This document shows positions 12,623 to 23,879 of a stretch of DNA of 64,000 nucleotides, one piece after another (position 1 is the first letter of the stretch; each line of letters starts with the position of its first letter). The notes below the pieces were generated by a model. That model had not been told where the DNA came from and did not search any database. It saw nothing but the letters and a program-made list of their open reading frames with translations. Source of the DNA: Epiperipatus broadwayi (Eukaryota; Onychophora; Udeonychophora; Euonychophora; Peripatidae); assembly GCA_028023455.1 (NCBI GenBank), contig JAQFVV010006452.1:114501-178500 (forward strand). Reading direction: 5' to 3'. The position numbers and the translations under genes are program-made.

Positions 12623-13309
12623 GAATAATTGGTGAATTAAACAAATCATTACAAATGAAATTAAGTAAATAGGATAAGATATTTATAGATGTGATATTTT
12701 TTGTTTTGATTGTCTATAATATGGTCATGGAAAGTCTCACGAGATCATAAGTTAGTACAATATTCCACTATGAATGTAGTTAAAATAAACTAAAAATTCC
12801 AGATAATTTAATATACTAAATAAATGCCGTATGATTTTCTCTAGTTACATTCGACAAATAATTTTCAAAGCAGAAACTAATCTGAAGCTACATTCTAAAG
12901 CACTATCTAGTGTCCATTGGTTACTCTTATAATAAATGGCTCTGGAATGTAAAGTAAATATTTTGTCTTACAAGTTTACTATTTTGTAAGCAAGTTCAAC
13001 ATTATTTTAAATATCCAGTTGAAAATCAACAATCCACATAAAACAATCTAATGGCAGTATATTTTTATGTATTAATTATAAAAAATATTCACTAATGATA
13101 TAAAACAACATTTGTCACTACATTGAAAGAGTGTATAAGATTAAGTTAAAAAATTACTACCATTGAATAATAATCATATGTATATAATAATATATCATTA
13201 TATTCTAATAATTGTTATTAATCTTTCATTACACTAGAGATTATCCAATAATGAATAATATTTCTGTAGTATAATTTTTACACCATCTCTCTCACGCAAG
13301 GTAAGAACT
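12623..13309. other. AT-rich DNA with a possible FB1 scrap
   Basis: Mostly featureless. Near 12865-12945 AGCAGAAACTAATCTG and CTATCTAGTGTCCATTGGTTACTCTT resemble inner parts of FB1 (AGAAACTAGTCTGG; GCATCCATTGATTACTCT), suggesting a very old fragment. Confidence 0.4.
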
Positions 13310-13520
13310 GGTTTCTAACCACTTTTAACACCTGGTGGAAGGTTATTACAAACATATGGCCAAAAACAAGTAAAAAAGATATATGATCCCCACTTTGCAC
13401 ATTTCATGCTAAAACAGCACTCCTCTGTGCATCCAGACCACAATCTCTTACACATATCTTTGTCATTGTTCTGTTTAGAGAAATTACTCTTATTAGAAAA
13501 ATTAAGATGAAAGAATAAAA
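13310..13520. repeat. Dispersed repeat C, copy 1
   Basis: Shares an ordered set of blocks with 16553-16715 and 31313-31480: a AAAAAGATA block, then TTTCATGCTAAAACAGCACTC (others: GTGCTAAACTAGCACTCAT; TTTCATGCTGAACCAGCATTCAT), then ATCCAGACC, then CACATATCTT and ATTGTTCTGTTTAG. The 82-codon minus frame (cysteine- and tryptophan-rich) lies over this repeat and is not supported as a gene because the other copies are not open. Confidence 0.72.
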
Positions 13521-13564
13521 TGCAGCAAATATATTGGAACAATTCAAGTGTAATATCATTCAAT

Positions 13565-15372
13565 TTCTAATATATAAATAAAAAATAATATGCTGTTGCA
13601 ATTTATATTTTGGGTGGATTCAGTTCTTTTATGTTATACTTGCTATTAGATTACATCATATATATTTATGACCATCATTATTAATTTATGTTCTTTGAAT
13701 TTTTTTCTGGCTTCTTAACATTTTGATTAATATTTATATGATTAGATAAAATACATTTTTTCTATACTTTTTTTGTTTCTTTTTTTATATTTGATGGATT
13801 TTGAAAATATTATCTGCTTTTAACTTTTATAAGACAGTATTGCTGTTCTTTCTCTTATAAGCAAGTCATTTTAATTACTGCTTCAAATATCTACACTACC
13901 TGTAAAAAGAATCTTAGAGAGTCAAAAACTATAGTCATTTCAAACTATTATTCCACTTTTTATAATATCACCTGTTTTCTTTTGTCAGGTGTTACCTTTG
14001 TCATTGATTTTTGTACTATGATTTTTTTTTCTATCAAGTATTATATTTTCTTGAGTTGATATCCATCCATAGCTGGTAATTGAGTGATTTTTTCATTCTT
14101 CAGAGATTCATTTTTTGATGTTATTGAATTTCTACCTGAATCCATTTGGTAAAAAGATTAAGTTCTTTAAAAAAAAAGCTTAATAAAATAAACTTAATGA
14201 CACATTTCAGTATATAACAACATTCAAACAAAAACATTATAAATAATAAAAGTTTCTGATTTTATTTATATGAACGTTGTAATTTATGATAATAATGAAA
14301 ATTTTGTTTTGCAAGAACTTTAACTAATAAAAGCTATTAGATGGCATAGTTTATCTTGGGGATGTGAAGGTGTTTAGACTAGGTTTTGAGGAAAAAATTC
14401 TAATATAATTTATAATTATTTGATTTATATATCTTATAACTGAGTTCATTAATACAATTTACAATTTTTATTTTTAAAATGCAGATATATACTTTATTTT
14501 TTACTTTATATTTTAAGACAATCAAAAGCACTGATTATATTAAACTTGAATCCTAGTACAATATATTGGCAATGGATAAAAAGATCTCATTCTTAATACA
14601 TTTATAGAAATGATGATCAAAAATATATATATTCTAATGGAATTCATAGTATTATTTCCAGGAGCTTCCACATAATAAAAATATAAGCTAAATAGCTGAT
14701 GTTTAAGTACAATTATAAATACTGTCTTCAGAGCTTCTTTCTTCTAAAATCATAAGAATGTATGTGAGATTTAAATTATTTTTTTCCTTTTATTATTTTA
14801 TTCTCATGTGCAAATTCTATTGGTTGAGAAGTTTTACAAGCTATTTTATTCTCCAATAGCTTTTTCCAAATATTGTTAATTTTTTTTAATTTACACTTTT
14901 CATTTATGCTCTTACACCTTTTAAAAACCTCTATAGCTTCCCTGAATATAGTGGTAAAAGAATGAAATCAGAATTAAAGATTCTTGAATCTAAAGCAAAA
15001 TTTCTTTTAGTGCTTGAACATCTCATGATTTTATAATAATTGATTCATTCACTTTTCTTGTGTACTAAAATTTCAAATTGGTGGATCATGTTATTATATT
15101 GTGTTTTGATTTCTCTTATTTTTAATGGTACGGATATGTTTCAGAATTCATTATTTGTGTTTATACTTTTTTGTAATTTACCATTTTTTATTTTTTGTAA
15201 TTATTTTTATGTTATCACCATTTATTTAATTTATATCATTGAACTGATTTACAGAATGAAAAAAATTATCATATTTATATTCTCTGCATTATGAAATCTA
15301 TGTATACTAAATGTAAGTTGGCAATCTCTTTTTTTGTATTATCTTATAAAAAGTCTTACTAGTTTCTCTAAG
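13565..15372. other. AT-rich DNA, nothing recognised
   Basis: Long T-rich stretches with short hydrophobic frames (for example 15040-15294) that are typical of T-rich DNA. CACCTGTTTTCTTTTGTCAGGTGTTACC near 13970 includes a CACCTG/CAGGTG pair but no other signal. No repeat copy recognised. Confidence 0.5.
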
Positions 15373-15531
15373 TAAACAGGCAAAAAATCTCCATATAGTA
15401 GTGCCACTTTGTGCTAACCAAAGTAATCAATGGATGCCAGAAGGCTTCTGCATAAAATCTCTATCTAGTGCCTGCTCATCCAATATCCCCAGACTAGTTT
15501 CTGGCTTGTGGCCTTCATCAGTATAAATTTA
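15373..15531 (+). mobile_element. FB1 foldback element, left-arm fragment
   Basis: Starts AAACAGGCAAAAAATCTCC, then TAGTAGTGCCACTTTGTGC, AGTAATCAATGGATGCCAG, AAGGCTTCTGCATAAAAT, CTCATCCAATATCCCCAG and CTAGTTTCTGGCTTGTGGCC, ending at CTTCATCAGTATAAA. The whole right half is missing, so it is a half element produced by deletion or breakage at the central region. Confidence 0.88.
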
Positions 15532-15819
15532 CTCCAACATCAACTGTTATTCTTTCTGGCTAACATTATAAATTATCACTTCTAGTTGTTATAATTGATT
15601 TATATTAACAACAATAATTGTTGTTAATATTTTTGATATTATAATTTTTAGATGTGTTTAAAATAATTTTTGACTTAAGTTATAAAGGTTTTGTGTGTAG
15701 GTGTGATTGTTACAAGTAGTTTAAAAATATTTAAGAACTAAATTCAAATTTTTGTAAGCCTCCAAAAGTAGATAGCAGTAAAAAATAATATCATTAGGAA
15801 TAGTACCTTCTATATAGAA

Positions 15820-16017
15820 CAGTGGTTCTCAACCTGTGGGTCACAACTCCTTTGAGGGTCAAACAATCCTTTCACAGGGGTCACCTAAGACCATTGGAAA
15901 AATGGAAAACATATTTTTGATTAATAACAATAGCAAAAATTAAAGATTGGGGGGGGGCGCCATAACATAAGGAACTGTATTAAAGGGTCACAGCATTAGG
16001 AAGGTTGAGAGCCACTG
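15820..16017 (+). mobile_element. SPIN-like hAT non-autonomous element, 198 bp, perfect 8-bp TSD
   Basis: Terminal inverted repeats CAGTGGTTCTCAACCT at the left and AGGTTGAGAGCCACTG at the right. The element is flanked by the identical 8-mer ATATAGAA (15812-15819 and 16018-16025), the target-duplication length of hAT transposons. Internally CCTTTCACAGGGGTCACC, CCTAAGACCATTGG, GAACTGTATTAAAGGGTCAC and AGCATTAGG match, from memory, the SPACE INVADERS (SPIN) / rodent URR1-type hAT MITE consensus of tetrapods. Many of the differences I can recall are CA or TG where that consensus has CG. The G-run (GGGGGGGCGCC) is an unusual local feature. No coding capacity. Confidence 0.9.
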
Positions 16018-16181
16018 ATATAGAAAATCTCAGAATTTAGTTTGTCAAGAAAAAGAAAACTTTTACAGATCAATATACTTTTATGATCAAAAGACTATAG
16101 CTAAGTAACATTTATTATAATCTTTAGTCATCAAGCAAAAACTAATTTTATAAAATATTTGAATACAAGTATAATCTATAT

Positions 16182-16464
16182 AAAACAGGCAAAACTCTCC
16201 ATACAGTAGTGCCACCCTTTGCCACCCAGAGTAACCAATAGATGCCAGAAGGCTTGTGCATAAAATCCCCATCTAATGCCTACTCATCCAATATCCCAGA
16301 CTAGCTCTCAGATCCAAGGCTTCTCACTGATGAAGGTCACAAGCCAGAAACTAGTCTGGCATCCATTGATTACTCTGTTTGGCACAAGGTGGCATTACTG
16401 TATGGAGAGTTTTGCCTGTTTAATAATAGTTATGTGGCAGCATAAGAGATGGTGATCATGTGAT
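16182..16464. mobile_element. FB1 foldback element, short palindromic copy
   Basis: Left arm TAAAACAGGCAAAACTCTCC, CATACAGTAGTGCCACCC, ..., AGACTAGCTCTCAG; right arm AAGCCAGAAACTAGTCTGGC, ATCCATTGATTACTCTG, GTGGCATTACTGTATGG, AGAGTTTTGCCTGTTTAA, then AGAGATGGTGATCATGTGAT. The right arm skips directly from CTAGTCTGG to CATCCATTG, so an internal stretch (CAATATCC...GCTTCTG) is deleted from one arm only. The outermost left terminus is missing. Confidence 0.88.
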
Positions 16465-16552
16465 ATAATCTATATACTTGAAAGTTCGATATAATTATAA
16501 GGGATTTGAACACAGACTTTCAAGCTCCCTTAAACTATTGACTCTATTTTAT

Positions 16553-16715
16553 ACTACTGATACACATGACCACACACATGTGAAAAAGATAAATGGTCTT
16601 CAATATATGTATTTTGTGCTAAACTAGCACTCATCATTTGATCCAGATCATTAACTTTCACATATCTATATAATCAGTGTTTGATTTATATTAAGATAGC
16701 TAATCTTCAAAATTT
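16553..16715. repeat. Dispersed repeat C, copy 2
   Basis: ACACATGTGAAAAAGATAAAT, then TTGTGCTAAACTAGCACTCA, then TTGATCCAGATCATTAAC, then TTCACATATCT. Same block order as 13310-13520 and 31313-31480. Just upstream (16498-16545) AGGGATTTGAACACAGACTT followed by TCAAGCTCCCTTAAAC resembles 19030-19062 (GGGAGTTTGAACTCAGACTT then TCAAGCACCC), a separate short repeat with palindromic ends. Confidence 0.72.
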
Positions 16716-17644
16716 AACAAAATGTAAACTACATAATTAACGTCTTAATATTATATATATATGTTTAAAAGTAAACATTTCTAAGGAATTTATTTTATGA
16801 TTTAGCTCCAGAATTCAAAGCCTGTTTTACCTTTTATAGAAGAACAGCTATCAGATTTAACAGTTGTTGGGTAGTGAGAGTTTAAGCATTTTTTTAGTGT
16901 TTCCCTTTAGCTAAATTATTTACTCATGTACCAACCAGAACTAGATGGATAGCTACTTATCCATTTACTGACCAGTATTAGATGGTCAGCTGGATTGTCT
17001 AAGTTCTGAATATCTGAGAGAGATGTTTTAAATCTAGTCTTGATTCGAATCTAGGGTATCATGTCTTTTAAGAAGTTACCTCATATATAGCTTTAAATTT
17101 AAAAAGCAAAAGTGTATTGTGTGACAGAACGGAAACCAAGAACAAATTCACGTAAATGAGATAATCCATTGTTGTGTATAATTTATTCTACTATATAGAG
17201 TAGATATTTTAAAACTATTTTTAGGAAGAGACATACATAAATAAAGCTTGCTTGCAACTGTTTTTCTTTTTATATAAAATCTAGTAATTAAATCATAATA
17301 TAGAAAAAAAAGCTGTCTAAAAATATTAATTTCTTTTTTTATTTTAATATTAAATTTCTTTTCATTAAAAAAACAACTTACAGATAAAAAATTAGAAATT
17401 TTTGTCATTAAGTTTTCCCAATTTTGAAACCTGTTTTCTTTCTCTTTTGTTCATCATCTCATAATTCTATAAAGCAACAAGTGATACCGTGTTTGTTTTT
17501 CAAATATTTAAATTTCTTTTTGTATGGAGTTATCAAAAATAGGGGGGAAAAGTAACATTTTTATCAATTTCATTAAAACACAACAATTTAAAACAGATAA
17601 AATTAAAAACGTTTAGAAGCAGAAACTTAAAAAAAAAAAAAAAA
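16716..17644. other. AT-rich DNA, nothing firm
   Basis: A less AT-rich patch near 16920-17060 carries a local direct repeat (ACCAACCAGAACTAGATGG... and TACTGACCAGTATTAGATGG), echoed at 20160-20195 as TACTGACCAATATTAGAGC. No open reading frame of note. Confidence 0.5.
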
Positions 17645-17890
17645 TTCATTGGTAAGTTTGCAATCTGTTCCCAAATCATTAGTTGTACAATATGTGTAAG
17701 CTTTAAAACCTGTGGTAAGGCTGCTGACAGACGATAGTGCAGCAGCCGCACCAGACCTGATTCATTCCCAAGGATTTTATCATAAAAATGAAGCATAATC
17801 AAGTGAGACACAGGTGTTTTTAATGTTTCGAAATTAATGAAACAGTTTGCAGAATATTTATGAAGCCAAGCTGAAAAATGGTATTCAAAC
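17645..17890 (-). other. Less AT-rich island with a 119-codon minus-strand frame
   Basis: This ~245-bp stretch stands out by composition (for example GTAAGGCTGCTGACAGACG, then GTGCAGCAGCCGCACCAG) and is spanned by a minus-strand open frame from 17892 to 17533. The first ~80 residues look like ordinary mixed protein; the last 40 run into AT-rich DNA and become F/L-rich. I do not recognise the peptide and see no splice sites that clearly bound it. It could be a host exon, a conserved non-coding element or an old mobile element. Only comparative data can decide. Confidence 0.3.
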
Positions 17891-19609
17891 AATAAAGCAA
17901 GAGAAAGAAAAGAGAGAAAGAAAGAAATGCATCTTTATGAAATTTAACGTTAGCTGAAATAAAATCGAAATATTTGAAAGAATATCTTCTCTGGTCAAAA
18001 TATAATAAAATTGAATTTTATTTTCATTTTTAAATGAAAAAAATTTAAGATATTAAAAAACAAATAAACTATCAATTATAAGAAACCATATTGGATTTAT
18101 TATAAATGATATTTTTTAATATTCTCAAATTAATATGAAAAGTTTGATTTTTTTATATTATAAAGATGTTTATTATATATATCTTATTTTCAGATGGAGA
18201 AAATGTGAACAAATATTAAAGTTTAATTTTCAGTTATTGGTATAACCTTCTTAAAGCAATTTGTTTTACATTTTTAAATGTTGCATCATAAAATTTTTAA
18301 CGCAGCAGAAATAAGAAATAGTTAGTTGCTTAGGAGGTTATGTGATGTTCAAACACTAAAAATGGCCAAATTCACTTTTGAATCATGAAACTTTAACTCT
18401 AAAATCTATCATTCTGTCACTATAGAGCAACAATAGACCTATAAATCAAAGTGAGATGGAATTAAGTTATTGTCTATTATTTAAAAATGTATCATTTATA
18501 CATGATTTTGTTCCATATCTTTGTACATAATATAAAGTAACTTTTACAAATATTTCTCAACACTTAATGATTCAAATTCAGTGGCTTTGGACTTAAATCA
18601 TGATATTATTGTTGATTGCATGCATTTTAGATAATTTCATGTTCAATAAATGTCAACAAATGGAAAAAAAATAATTTTGAAGTGTTGACTTTGGAAGGAA
18701 ATAAAGCAAATACTCTTAGAGGAACTTTTAAAAAAATTACTCTCATTTTCTAACTTAATTGGCTAAGCCAAAAAAAAAATTAATTAGCTTTGCAGTTATT
18801 GGTTGCAAACTTTTAAGCTCTTAGAGTAGCATGCAATTATAGATGACCCTAAAGCACATTTTTTCTATAGGGCACATTATATGGTATCATTTATATTTAA
18901 AATGTCATCCTATTTGTGACCTTAAATTGAATATAATATTTCATTTCAGTACTTTGGGTTTAAAGAACTTTAAAAATGATTTAATGATCTAATGAAAAAA
19001 ATAATTTAGTAGTTAAATATTATCAATATAGGGAGTTTGAACTCAGACTTTCAAGCACCCTATATTTACAACTAGGCTCCAGGTATGTGAAGAGTGCCTG
19101 TATTTCAAATATTTAGATATTATCAATAACTTTGATAGATTTTTGATAGAAGTTCATGATGTATTTTTTATAAGGTAAAATCTTAACTCCTAATATGATT
19201 TCTCAATACCATATTGAGAGAGATTATGCATAATTATAGGTTATTGCATTCCTAGGATCCTAAAATCTTCAACAAGTTCAATTAGCTTTTTTATTCCTGG
19301 ATTTTGATTTGAGGGCTTGTAGGATGATTTAACAAAATTTTTATAAAGAGCCTTAACTTATCAGAATAAACTAATATCTTATTAGAAAAACCATAAATGT
19401 TCTTCTGAATATGATGACTTTGATTATTGTTGCTATTTACTTAGATAAGCTAGAGTTTATTTGTATCCATCTGAAAAAGGCTTAAGATATTAGATAGGAA
19501 TATGGAATAATGATTGGTAATGAAGTTCTGTAATGAAGGTATAGAACAACTCATCATATACTATGTGTTATTGCCACAACTCTAATATGTTATATTCAAT
19601 TATCATTAA
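17891..19609. other. AT-rich DNA, nothing recognised
   Basis: No repeat copy or gene seen apart from the short palindromic block at 19030-19062 noted under repeat C copy 2. Confidence 0.55.
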
Positions 19610-19710
19610 GCATTGGTGGCCTAGTGGTTAGCATAGCTGTCTTCCAAGCAGATGGCCTAGGTTTTGCTTCTCGGTCAATACATTTGACATATGAAAATAA
19701 AAGAAAAAAA
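19610..19710 (+). mobile_element. tRNA-Gly-like SINE
   Basis: GCATTGGTGGCCTAGTGG, GTTAGCATAGCTG (A box), CTTCCAAGCAG (anticodon TCC), a degraded B box AGGTTTTGCTTCTCGG, and the shared tail TTTGACATATGAAAATAAAA. B-box changes and the A-rich tail mark an old SINE copy. Confidence 0.87.
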
Positions 19711-20330
19711 TTATCATGGTTCTAAATATTATAATAATTAAATAAATCACTAAATTCAACATCTTTTTAAAGTTGTTTTATTTTACTATTTCTTTATTGG
19801 ACATAGCAATGGCTATTGCATATATTTTCAGAATTTCTTCATCAGTAAAAATAAAATTGAAAATATAAAACATATTTTCTATGTAAACAATATTTTTTTT
19901 ATATATATATTTTAACATTTTTCTTACTCCTCTTATAATAATGAAGTTAAATGCAAAATGCATAGTCCCTAGAAGTATAAAAAAATTAGCCATCTTTTAT
20001 ATACTCACTATAAACTATAACTTAATGTAGTTAGTAGTATGATATGCATATCAGTAGTAAAGGCTACATTGTATTACAATTGCGTTATTTACAATCAGTG
20101 CTTTGATATTTATCTAGCCAATCCAAACTAATTTTATACTTTACCTATAATTAAAAATAACCAACTACCCATTTACTGACCAATATTAGAGCTAATTGGA
20201 TTCACTATGCATTTATTCCCTGTAACAATATTAATACTGCTTGTGATCTATAAACAAATAATATTCTAGTAGGTCTGTCCTCATCCTTAAGGTTATGTGC
20301 TTGGTAGATTTATATTCAAACCTTTACTTC

Positions 20331-20429
20331 TTTTTTTTTTCATGTGTCATAGCATCGGCCGGGACACGAACCCGCTAATCCGGAACAACTGCTTGTAAGG
20401 CAGCCGTGCTGACCTCTCGACCACCAACT
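20331..20429 (-). mobile_element. tRNA-derived SINE, minus strand
   Basis: Read on the minus strand: TTGGTGGTCGAGAGGTCAGC, an anticodon-like CTTACAAGCAG, GGATTAGCGGGTTCGTGTCC (B box), CGGCCGATGCTATGACACAT and an A-tail (the T-run at 20331-20340). TTCTTTTTT occurs on both sides and may be a remnant target duplication. The following 20430-21015 is AT-rich with only an (AT)n run at about 20838. Confidence 0.88.
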
Positions 20430-21015
20430 TCTTTTTTACTGTGCATTTTATTAAACATGAATATATTACAACTTCGATTAACTTGAAAGTTTATTAACCT
20501 AAAACAAGAAGTAGATCTTTTTATTTATTTTTTCCAAATTTTTGGCATATAAAAAATATAATTTTTAATAAAACATTTAAGCAGATCTTTTTTCTTAAAA
20601 TATTTGATTCTAAAATAAGTAAAATGTAACTAGCTTTATAAATGTAAAAGTTTAAACATTTACAGTTATATCCTTTGGCTAGATTTGTGTTGACGCATTA
20701 TTTGTTACTTATACATGCAAAAAGCATATTTTTATTGTCTTGATAGACTTAGACATAAGTTAATTTGATAAACAGTTACAATATATATTAAAATGGTAAT
20801 GTTTCATGACACACAACAACACAGTAGTGTGTGTGCATATATATATATATATATTTTGAAAAAAAAAAGGAAAAATGAATACAAAATTTCTTGTAGATAT
20901 GTATTTAATATACATACTGGAATAACAGATCAATGATTAAAAATAGTTTTGATATTTAAAAGAATTAGAAATTTTTTTAAGTCAAACATAAAATAAAGAT
21001 ACTATTTATTATTTT

Positions 21016-21096
21016 ATATATATGTCAAAGCGTTGACCGGGCAGCGAACCCGGGCAGCTGCTTGGAAGGCAGCTATGCTAACCGCTAGGCCACCAA
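21016..21096 (-). mobile_element. tRNA-Gly-like SINE, minus strand
   Basis: Minus strand reads TTTGGTGGCCTAGCGG, TTAGCATAGCTGCC, CTTCCAAGCAGCTG (anticodon TCC), CCCGGGTTCGCTGCCCGG (B box) and TCAACGCTTTGACATATATA. This is the best preserved glycine-type head in the window; the anticodon arm pairs. The tail has become (TA)n instead of A-rich. Confidence 0.87.
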
Positions 21097-21599
21097 ATAT
21101 ATATATACTATTTAATGTTTTATTTAATTCTGAATTTGATAATTAAAAAAAAATCTAAAACAAGCAAACATTTTGTAATAGATAGTAATTATACAATTAT
21201 CCTATCTATTTTTAATTGGATTAAATAAGAAATTTTCTTTTATTTAATACGCAATATCTCGAAGAAATATAATATGGAAAAATAACTATACACAAAAACG
21301 TATACATGATAATCTTAAAATCTGAGTGAAGATTGCAATTTTTGTCTAGTGCATTTTCGATTAAGTTATATTAATTTTGATAAATGTATATTATTTTTGA
21401 AAAAGTTTTATATAAGGTATGATTTTAAAATTTTCAACCAGTTTTACTGAATTTTTTTATATAAAATTGCTTTTGATTAATGTAAATTGAAAAGTTATTA
21501 TTTTTTTTTTTGTTTTTTGATCAAGATTTAAAAAAAAAACTTATTTATGCTTCTGTGTTAAATTTCACTATAAACTGTAAAAGTGGTTTAAAGAAGAAA

Positions 21600-22073
21600 A
21601 AACAACATTATTATGTTATAAAGAGAAGGCAGACATAGAGTTACAAGCTAGCTGCAGCTAGTTTCACATCGGTCGAGTTTGAACTCACATGGAAATAAAG
21701 GATAGCTATTTTGTAGTTCAAAGTTCATATGTGTCTATTAGACTGCTTACCTATCAGAAGTCCATCAAATTATAGAGACCGAAAGGGACTGACTGCCAAC
21801 GTTTACCTGATATATGCCTCAGCCAAAAATGTCAATAAGCAATCTATTGCTTTATCACAGTCATAATTAGAATAAGCTAACTTACTGAGAGATTCTAGTA
21901 CTAGTCAGTTTGCTGAGAAACAACTATGCTGTGTTTTATACATACGCTGTTTTATCTATATGCAAAGAAGCACAAACGTATAATTACTATCGGTTGTATG
22001 TATACAGTGCGTACATGAGCTTTATTTCTCGAACGAAAATATTAATTAAGCACTGAGGGAAAAAGATTAGCTG
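21600..22073. other. Less AT-rich island, possible promoter or first exon
   Basis: About 470 bp of clearly more balanced composition than its surroundings, with many short unique words (CACATCGGTCGAGTTTGAAC; GACCGAAAGGGACTGACTGC; TATCGGTTGTATGTATACAG). It ends in AGCTG|GTGAGTATAA at 22073/22074, a near-consensus 5' splice donor on the plus strand. No long open frame is present, so a non-coding first exon or regulatory region is possible. This is inference from composition and one splice-like motif. Confidence 0.25.
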
Positions 22074-22870
22074 GTGAGTATAATATATATATATTGAGAC
22101 CGGCACATCTTAATCATTAATTTTTCTGTGAAAAAAAAAAAAGTCTATTTCTACGTATTGCCTATATGAAAATATTTAACATCCGCCGTAAGGATTAAAA
22201 ATATATAATTTTGAATGAAATTAAAGCAATTAGCCGATGGAAATAAATTTGAGAAAGTTAGAGGACAAAAGTTAGACGTAAAAACTTTCTAGCAAAATTT
22301 TCAAAGATGATTTTAGTTAAGAGTAATCTGGAAAAAAATAAAAAGAATTTTTAAGTAGGATTTTTTTAAAAAGTAATATTTTTTTTTTTTATTAAAAAAA
22401 AAAAAAAACTTTGTTGAACATTTCAAAATATATAATTTATTACGTAAAAGTAATTAGAATTGGTAATCAAAATATTTTATTTTACATTGAAATAAGAATG
22501 CATGTGTGCGCTTATTACGTATATGTTTGTTATTTAATAACTAATAGATGCATATATTAATAAATGGAATAATATTTGTATACTTTAAAACGTGCTGGAT
22601 AGACTTATCTATTGATTCGTTAATAAATAAAATATTTTATATTTTTAGACATGCACGTGTGTGCATATGTATGTGATTATTTAATATTTTTTACATTTGT
22701 ATAACTGCAATTTATAGACAATGCTATCTTTATAGTTTATTATTTTTCAGTCTATGAGTCAAAATCATGTATGTAGAATAATTAATAAATTTATCTACCA
22801 TTGTTTTAAGTTATTCCAGTGAAGTTATTTAATACTAAACTAGATTTAAAATATTATATATTTGTACATT
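22074..22870. other. AT-rich DNA with long A and T runs
   Basis: Poly-T and poly-A tracts (near 22380-22405) and nothing else recognised. Confidence 0.55.
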
Positions 22871-22874
22871 CTCT

Positions 22875-23140
22875 TGTTTGCAATCGCAATCCCTGGGGTC
22901 TTATGGTCTTAAGTTAGCTCCAGAGAACAATAATAGTTAATTATATGGATGTAGGGGTTAATATTTGTATTTGAATATAGATATGACAACTCTGGATGTG
23001 CAAAGGTATCACCTTTAAAGTCCATTCACTGCATTTTATATATTTTTTTAAAACTGAGTTTATAATTGGTCTATGCACTCATGGTACCAATGGCCAGAGC
23101 ATTGATGATGATTAGCATAAATCAGCATCTCAGCATTATT
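22875..23140. repeat. Dispersed repeat E, copy 1
   Basis: Matches 63795-64000 block by block: GTCTTATGGTCTTAAGTTAGCTC versus GTCTTATTGTCTTGATCTAGCTC, an AGAGAACAATAATAG versus AGAGAGCATAATGG block, AAGGTATCACCTTTAAAG versus a diverged equivalent, CATTCACTGCATTTTAT versus TATTCACTATATTTTAT, and CAGAGCATTGATGATGAT versus CAGAACATTGATGATGAT. Roughly 70-75% similar by eye. Element class unknown. Confidence 0.75.
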
Positions 23141-23507
23141 TTTAGGATAGACATTTTAGCATATAAGTATGTGCTTTCAAATAAATGTTTGTATATCATG
23201 CCCTAAGTTTAGCAGTGGCTAGATAAATAGTCTGTTTATAGTGTGCTTATTTTAAATACAGTCTTTGTTAATTGTTGATGAATTGATTATTATTTGTTAC
23301 GCTGTAATGCAGCTTATAGTTTACAAGTTATTATTAGTACAACTATATATTCCTTAATCCATGCTGATTCTTATGCCCATTATTTATTCCTTTTATACAT
23401 TTTATTCCTTTTATATTTGCAAGCTCTATATTTTATTTATTCAGTGGGAATGATGATGATAATTTTTCATCTCCCTACAGTCTGTATCATTACTATATAT
23501 ATATATA

Positions 23508-23547
<40 letters not shown>

Positions 23548-23879
23548 AGTGCATACTAATAATATATCACTCATTTTTTTCTGGGTATGTTCAAATAATT
23601 ATACATTTCACTTTTATTGTTAAAAGGAGGTTGCCAGCCTTGATAACAGATTGAAATTGTTAATTGTTATTGATATCGAGATTGTTTAAGTGTTGACTAA
23701 TTTAAATAATTAATTATGCATTTATATATAAATAAAATACAAAATCATATAACATTTCAATACTAGCCAAAACAACAAAATTTTATTAAAATTCTTCTAC
23801 AACAATTGTTTTATCTATTAACCAATAGATCTTTTTACATATACATACAAGACAAAATAGTCTTTCCACCATTCTCTTC
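23141..23879. repeat. AT-rich DNA with (AT)n and (TTA)n microsatellite
   Basis: A compound microsatellite, (AT)n then (TTA)n, lies at about 23494-23545; it creates the leucine-rich C-terminal part of a 109-codon frame (23294-23623), which I do not regard as a gene. The rest is unique AT-rich sequence. Confidence 0.75.

Noticed and set aside
13310-13563. Cysteine-rich 82-codon frame as a small secreted protein
   Set aside because: It overlaps dispersed repeat C, and the two other copies of that repeat are not open in this frame; no signal peptide.
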